Positions 61,614 through 64,000 of a DNA stretch of 64,000 nt are shown here, piece after piece (position 1 is the stretch's first letter; each line of letters begins with the position of its first letter). Both the position numbers and the translations under genes were made by a program. Below the pieces are notes generated by a model. That model did not search any database and was not told where the DNA came from. It saw nothing but the letters and a program-made list of their open reading frames with translations. This DNA comes from Compostibacillus humi (GTDB lineage Bacteria; Bacillota; Bacilli; Bacillales; Amphibacillaceae). The DNA lies in NCBI RefSeq assembly GCF_014637175.1, contig NZ_BMEV01000011.1, forward strand, positions 1-64,000. Direction: 5' to 3'.

Positions 61614-62069
61614 ATGCTTTTATTACCGACAATAAGTACAGCATTTATTCTAATCAGTGCCATTCTTGTAGCTGTCGGATGGAGACTGATAAAACAAGGT
61701 AAGCGAAAAGCCCATGAAAAAACGATGATTGCCGCTTCAATCAGTGCCTTGCTATTTTTTATCATTTATATGTCCCGAACCGTTTTCGTCGGAAATACTA
61801 GTTTTGGAGGACCAGAACATTTAGAAATTTACTATACCCTTTTCCTCATCTTTCATATTATATTATCGACGAGCGGTGCCGTATTCGGGATTATCACCCT
61901 TATTTTTGCTTTCAAGGGCAAGTTTGCGAAACATCGAAAAATCGGACCGATTACTGCAGTCATTTGGTTTTTTACCGCTGCAACGGGAATTATGGTTTAT
62001 TTATTTTTATATGTTTTGTTTGATGTTGGAGAAACAACGAATCTGTTCAGGGCGATTTGGGGATTTTAA
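61614..62069 (+). CDS. ctaM: DUF420 protein CtaM
   Basis: A 151-residue membrane protein with four helices. His-containing segments YYTLFLIFHIILSTSG and RKAHEKTMIAASISALLFF match DUF420. CtaM is required for heme-copper oxidase assembly in Bacillota. It lies 37 bp after ctaG and probably shares its transcript. The ribosome site GAGGGAA is 12 bp from the ATG. Confidence 0.88.
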   Translation: MLLLPTISTAFILISAILVAVGWRLIKQGKRKAHEKTMIAASISALLFFIIYMSRTVFVGNTSFGGPEHLEIYYTLFLIFHIILSTSGAVFGIITLIFAFKGKFAKHRKIGPITAVIWFFTAATGIMVYLFLYVLFDVGETTNLFRAIWGF

Positions 62070-62075
62070 GCAAGA

Positions 62076-62122
62076 AAAAAACAGGGCATTTCCCTATCAT
62101 ATTAGGGATAACCCTGTTTTTA
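62076..62122. terminator. Bidirectional terminator, ctaM / ylbA
   Basis: An outer stem AAAAACAGGG/CCCTGTTTTT and an inner stem CCCTA/TAGGG form a long hairpin with A and T tails. Confidence 0.85.
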
Positions 62123-62500
62123 TTATTGTTTTTTGTGGGGAGCCAAATCATTTGCAAGTTTTGTTAAGAGTGTTTTTGCTTTTTCAATTAATTCAGGAGG
62201 AAAGTTTTCTTCCTCTCCATATTCGACACCGTGCGGATAATAGTGTTTTCCGATAAATGGAGTCAGTAATTTAATCACTGCATCTCCTGAATCTACGTCA
62301 CCTTCAAGGGCGCGGCCTTGCAGGCGGATATAGTATGTAACATTTTTTTCATCGGATTCCACTTTATAATCGTATGTAACACGATCATAATCCCATTGGC
62401 CGGCACGGATAAATGCATTTTTTCCAGTTAAATGGTCCAATGGTTTCTGGTTGATTACGATATTGTCCAATCCTGTATTTTCAATGATCATTCTGTTCAC
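62123..62500 (-). CDS. ylbA: YugN-like family protein YlbA
   Basis: A 125-residue soluble alpha/beta protein of the YugN-like family (NAFIRAGQWDYDRVTYDYKV; IGKHYYPHGVEYGEEENFP). B. subtilis YlbA occupies the same place next to ctaG. Function unknown. GAGGTGAAC precedes the ATG. Confidence 0.85.
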   Translation of the reverse strand: MNRMIIENTGLDNIVINQKPLDHLTGKNAFIRAGQWDYDRVTYDYKVESDEKNVTYYIRLQGRALEGDVDSGDAVIKLLTPFIGKHYYPHGVEYGEEENFPPELIEKAKTLLTKLANDLAPHKKQ

Positions 62501-62691
62501 CTCACATTTTTGTTCTCATTAAATTATATTAGTACGAAAACCGCGAATATGCAATGAAAATCCGGTAAATCACGAATTTGTCACAACTCTTCTTTATAGT
62601 AATTCATATAAAAATAATAGAGAAATAAGAATGAAACGTATATTAGTGTCATAGTATGATAATAGGTAGAACAGAAAAAGGGGAAGTTTGT

Positions 62692-63756
62692 ATGCGTATA
62701 GTTAAAGTATCGATGATAATTGTTATTGCAATGATGCTTTCATTTCTATTTCTCGAAAATAGAGATGGAAATGATCACAACTTTGTTGAGGGAATGTACC
62801 GTAATATAAAAGAGAAAACTACTGAACTTGAAGAGAAAGCAATGCTTGAAAAAGGCCCGCCTGCCAAGGAAGAATTGCTGCAGTGGATCGGAAAATCTTC
62901 CAATAAACTAGCAGAAATCTACGGTGAACCGAATCGCATTGATCAGAGCGCCTATGATTACCAATGGTGGGTGTATAATGAGGATTACGATCAATATGTA
63001 CAGTTTGGCATTGAAGAGGAAAAAATTGTGACCATTTTTGCAGCAGGAAAGAATATGCAAGTCGATCCTCTTTCAATTGGCCAATCGCAAGAAGAAGTAA
63101 AGAAGCATTTCCCCTTTACCGATGAGATTACGTATCAAGCAGGAGTATCTTCTTATACATTTCATATGACAGAAGAAGACATGAAAACGAGGCCGTTAGT
63201 TCGCTGGAAAAATGATGTGTTTATTCAGCTGTATTTTGACTCTTTTACCGATACTCTCTCTTCTATACGTATAATTGATGGAGAAACATTATTAAAACAC
63301 CGCCCGTATGAAATCGTTTATCGCGGCAATCTGCCAGACGAGCCGTATTTATCCGACGAAGAATGGCGGGAGGTCGAAACAGGGATGGAAAGGCAAATAT
63401 TGGATTTAACAAACGTATATAGAAATTATCACGGCGTTTCTCCTTTGAAACTGGACGAGGCAGTCAGTGAAGTGGCCTATCTTCACAGTAAAGATATGGG
63501 AGAGAATGAGTATTTTTCCCATGTCTCTCTGAATGGGGACGGCTTAAAAGAACGACTGGCAAAAAATGAAGTCTATTATATAGCCGCCGGAGAAAATATC
63601 GCCGCCCAATATCCGGATGCCATTGCTGCCATGGAAGGATGGCAAAACAGTAAAGGGCACCGGGAAGCATTGTTTAGTAAAGAATATACCCATATAGGAA
63701 TTGGCGTTTTTCGCCTATACTATACACAAAACTTTCTAACGAAAGCAGCGGATTAA
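62692..63756 (+). CDS. ylbC: CAP (SCP/PR1) domain protein YlbC
   Basis: A 354-residue secreted or membrane-anchored protein. An N-terminal hydrophobic segment (VSMIIVIAMMLSFLFL) is followed by the CAP-associated N-terminal domain (about 60-215) and a CAP domain (about 230-350) with YLHSKDMGENEYFSHVSLNG and AAGENIAAQYPDA...GWQNSKGHREALF. The conserved His and Glu residues of the CAP cavity are present. Its role in Bacillus is unknown. GGGGAAG precedes the ATG at 62692. Confidence 0.9.
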   Translation: MRIVKVSMIIVIAMMLSFLFLENRDGNDHNFVEGMYRNIKEKTTELEEKAMLEKGPPAKEELLQWIGKSSNKLAEIYGEPNRIDQSAYDYQWWVYNEDYDQYVQFGIEEEKIVTIFAAGKNMQVDPLSIGQSQEEVKKHFPFTDEITYQAGVSSYTFHMTEEDMKTRPLVRWKNDVFIQLYFDSFTDTLSSIRIIDGETLLKHRPYEIVYRGNLPDEPYLSDEEWREVETGMERQILDLTNVYRNYHGVSPLKLDEAVSEVAYLHSKDMGENEYFSHVSLNGDGLKERLAKNEVYYIAAGENIAAQYPDAIAAMEGWQNSKGHREALFSKEYTHIGIGVFRLYYTQNFLTKAAD

Positions 63757-63785
63757 AAGACCTGTACAGACAAGGTCTTTTTTTC
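63755..63785 (+). terminator. Terminator of ylbC
   Basis: An AAAGACCT/AGGTCTTT stem followed by TTTT. Confidence 0.82.
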
Positions 63786-63873
63786 TGCTTTCAACAGGCT
63801 GATGCACATTACAGCATTAGGTGCATACCTTATAGGATAGGAGGAGAACATTTTTCTGCAATGGGGTGGACCT

Positions 63874-64000
63874 ATGGAAAATGAAAAAAAAATGCATCCA
63901 TCAGTTATTGAATTTAAACATTTTATTAATGAACATCCGGGCATATTAAAAGAAATCAGAAAAAGCGGCCGTTCCTGGCAAGAGTATTATGAAAAGTGGA
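63874..64000 (+). CDS. ylbD: YlbD-like spore coat protein, partial (cut by window end)
   Basis: The first 42 codons are present. The HPSVIEFKHFINEHPGILKE and SGRSWQEYYEKW segments match YlbD-family coat proteins. GGGGTGG lies 5 bp upstream of the ATG. The rest lies beyond the window. Confidence 0.85.
   Translation, partial: MENEKKMHPSVIEFKHFINEHPGILKEIRKSGRSWQEYYEKW

Overview
The window is chromosomal DNA from a low-to-moderate GC, endospore-forming Bacillota of the family Bacillaceae. The evidence is the gene order, which follows the Bacillus subtilis ykuS-ykuV / ktrC-rnjA-rpoY-def-ykyA-pdhABCD-SR1 / suhB-ylaF-ylaH-ylaI-ylaJ-ylaL-ylaN-ftsW-pycA-ctaA-ctaCDEFG-ylbA-ylbC-ylbD path. Strong AGGAGG-type ribosome sites, frequent TTG/GTG starts and many sporulation families agree with this. 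The genus cannot be fixed from sequence alone; the spore heat-resistance operon described below suggests a thermotolerant or thermophilic spore former.

Bases 1-11,100 are the most rearranged part. They hold the 3' end of a group II intron, a decayed ABC-ATPase fragment, a lone biotin carboxylase, a GlcD-type FAD oxidase, yuzB, a PAS-GGDEF-EAL protein, a Y-family polymerase behind a LexA box, a type II NADH dehydrogenase and a VanW protein. A complete IS1182-type element sits inside the terminator shared by vanW and yceI. Bases 11,100-23,200 hold yceI, an orphan holin, a permease and a quinone-oxidoreductase-like dehydrogenase. They are followed by a seven-gene minus-strand operon with the layout of the spoVA2mob operon (DUF1657, YhcN-like lipoprotein, SpoVAC, SpoVAD, SpoVAEb, DUF1657, DUF421+DUF1657 '2Duf'), then ktrD and a second GGDEF-EAL protein.

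Bases 23,200-37,200 carry envelope and sporulation small genes: YjcZ, a PDZ-less S1C protease beside a zinc-ribbon/repeat protein, signal peptidase I, a Spo0E-like phosphatase, an FbpB-like peptide, YkyB, Sco1 and YkuE. DarB, YkuS, YkuV, KtrC, RNase J1, RpoY and peptide deformylase follow. Bases 37,200-46,000 hold ykyA, the pyruvate dehydrogenase operon, a frameshifted MFS transporter, the dual-function RNA SR1 with its peptide SR1P, and a nitronate monooxygenase. Bases 46,000-64,000 hold suhB, the yla genes, ftsW, pycA, ctaA, the caa3 oxidase operon ctaCDEF with ctaG and ctaM, and ylbA, ylbC and a partial ylbD.

Functionally the window centres on the pyruvate node (PDH, PycA, SR1P), aerobic respiration (NDH-2, caa3 oxidase, heme A synthase, Sco1, CtaG, CtaM), second-messenger signalling (two GGDEF-EAL proteins; the c-di-AMP-linked DarB, KtrC/KtrD and PycA) and spore heat resistance/germination. 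Compared with the B. subtilis order, ctaB, typA and phoH are absent from their expected slots.
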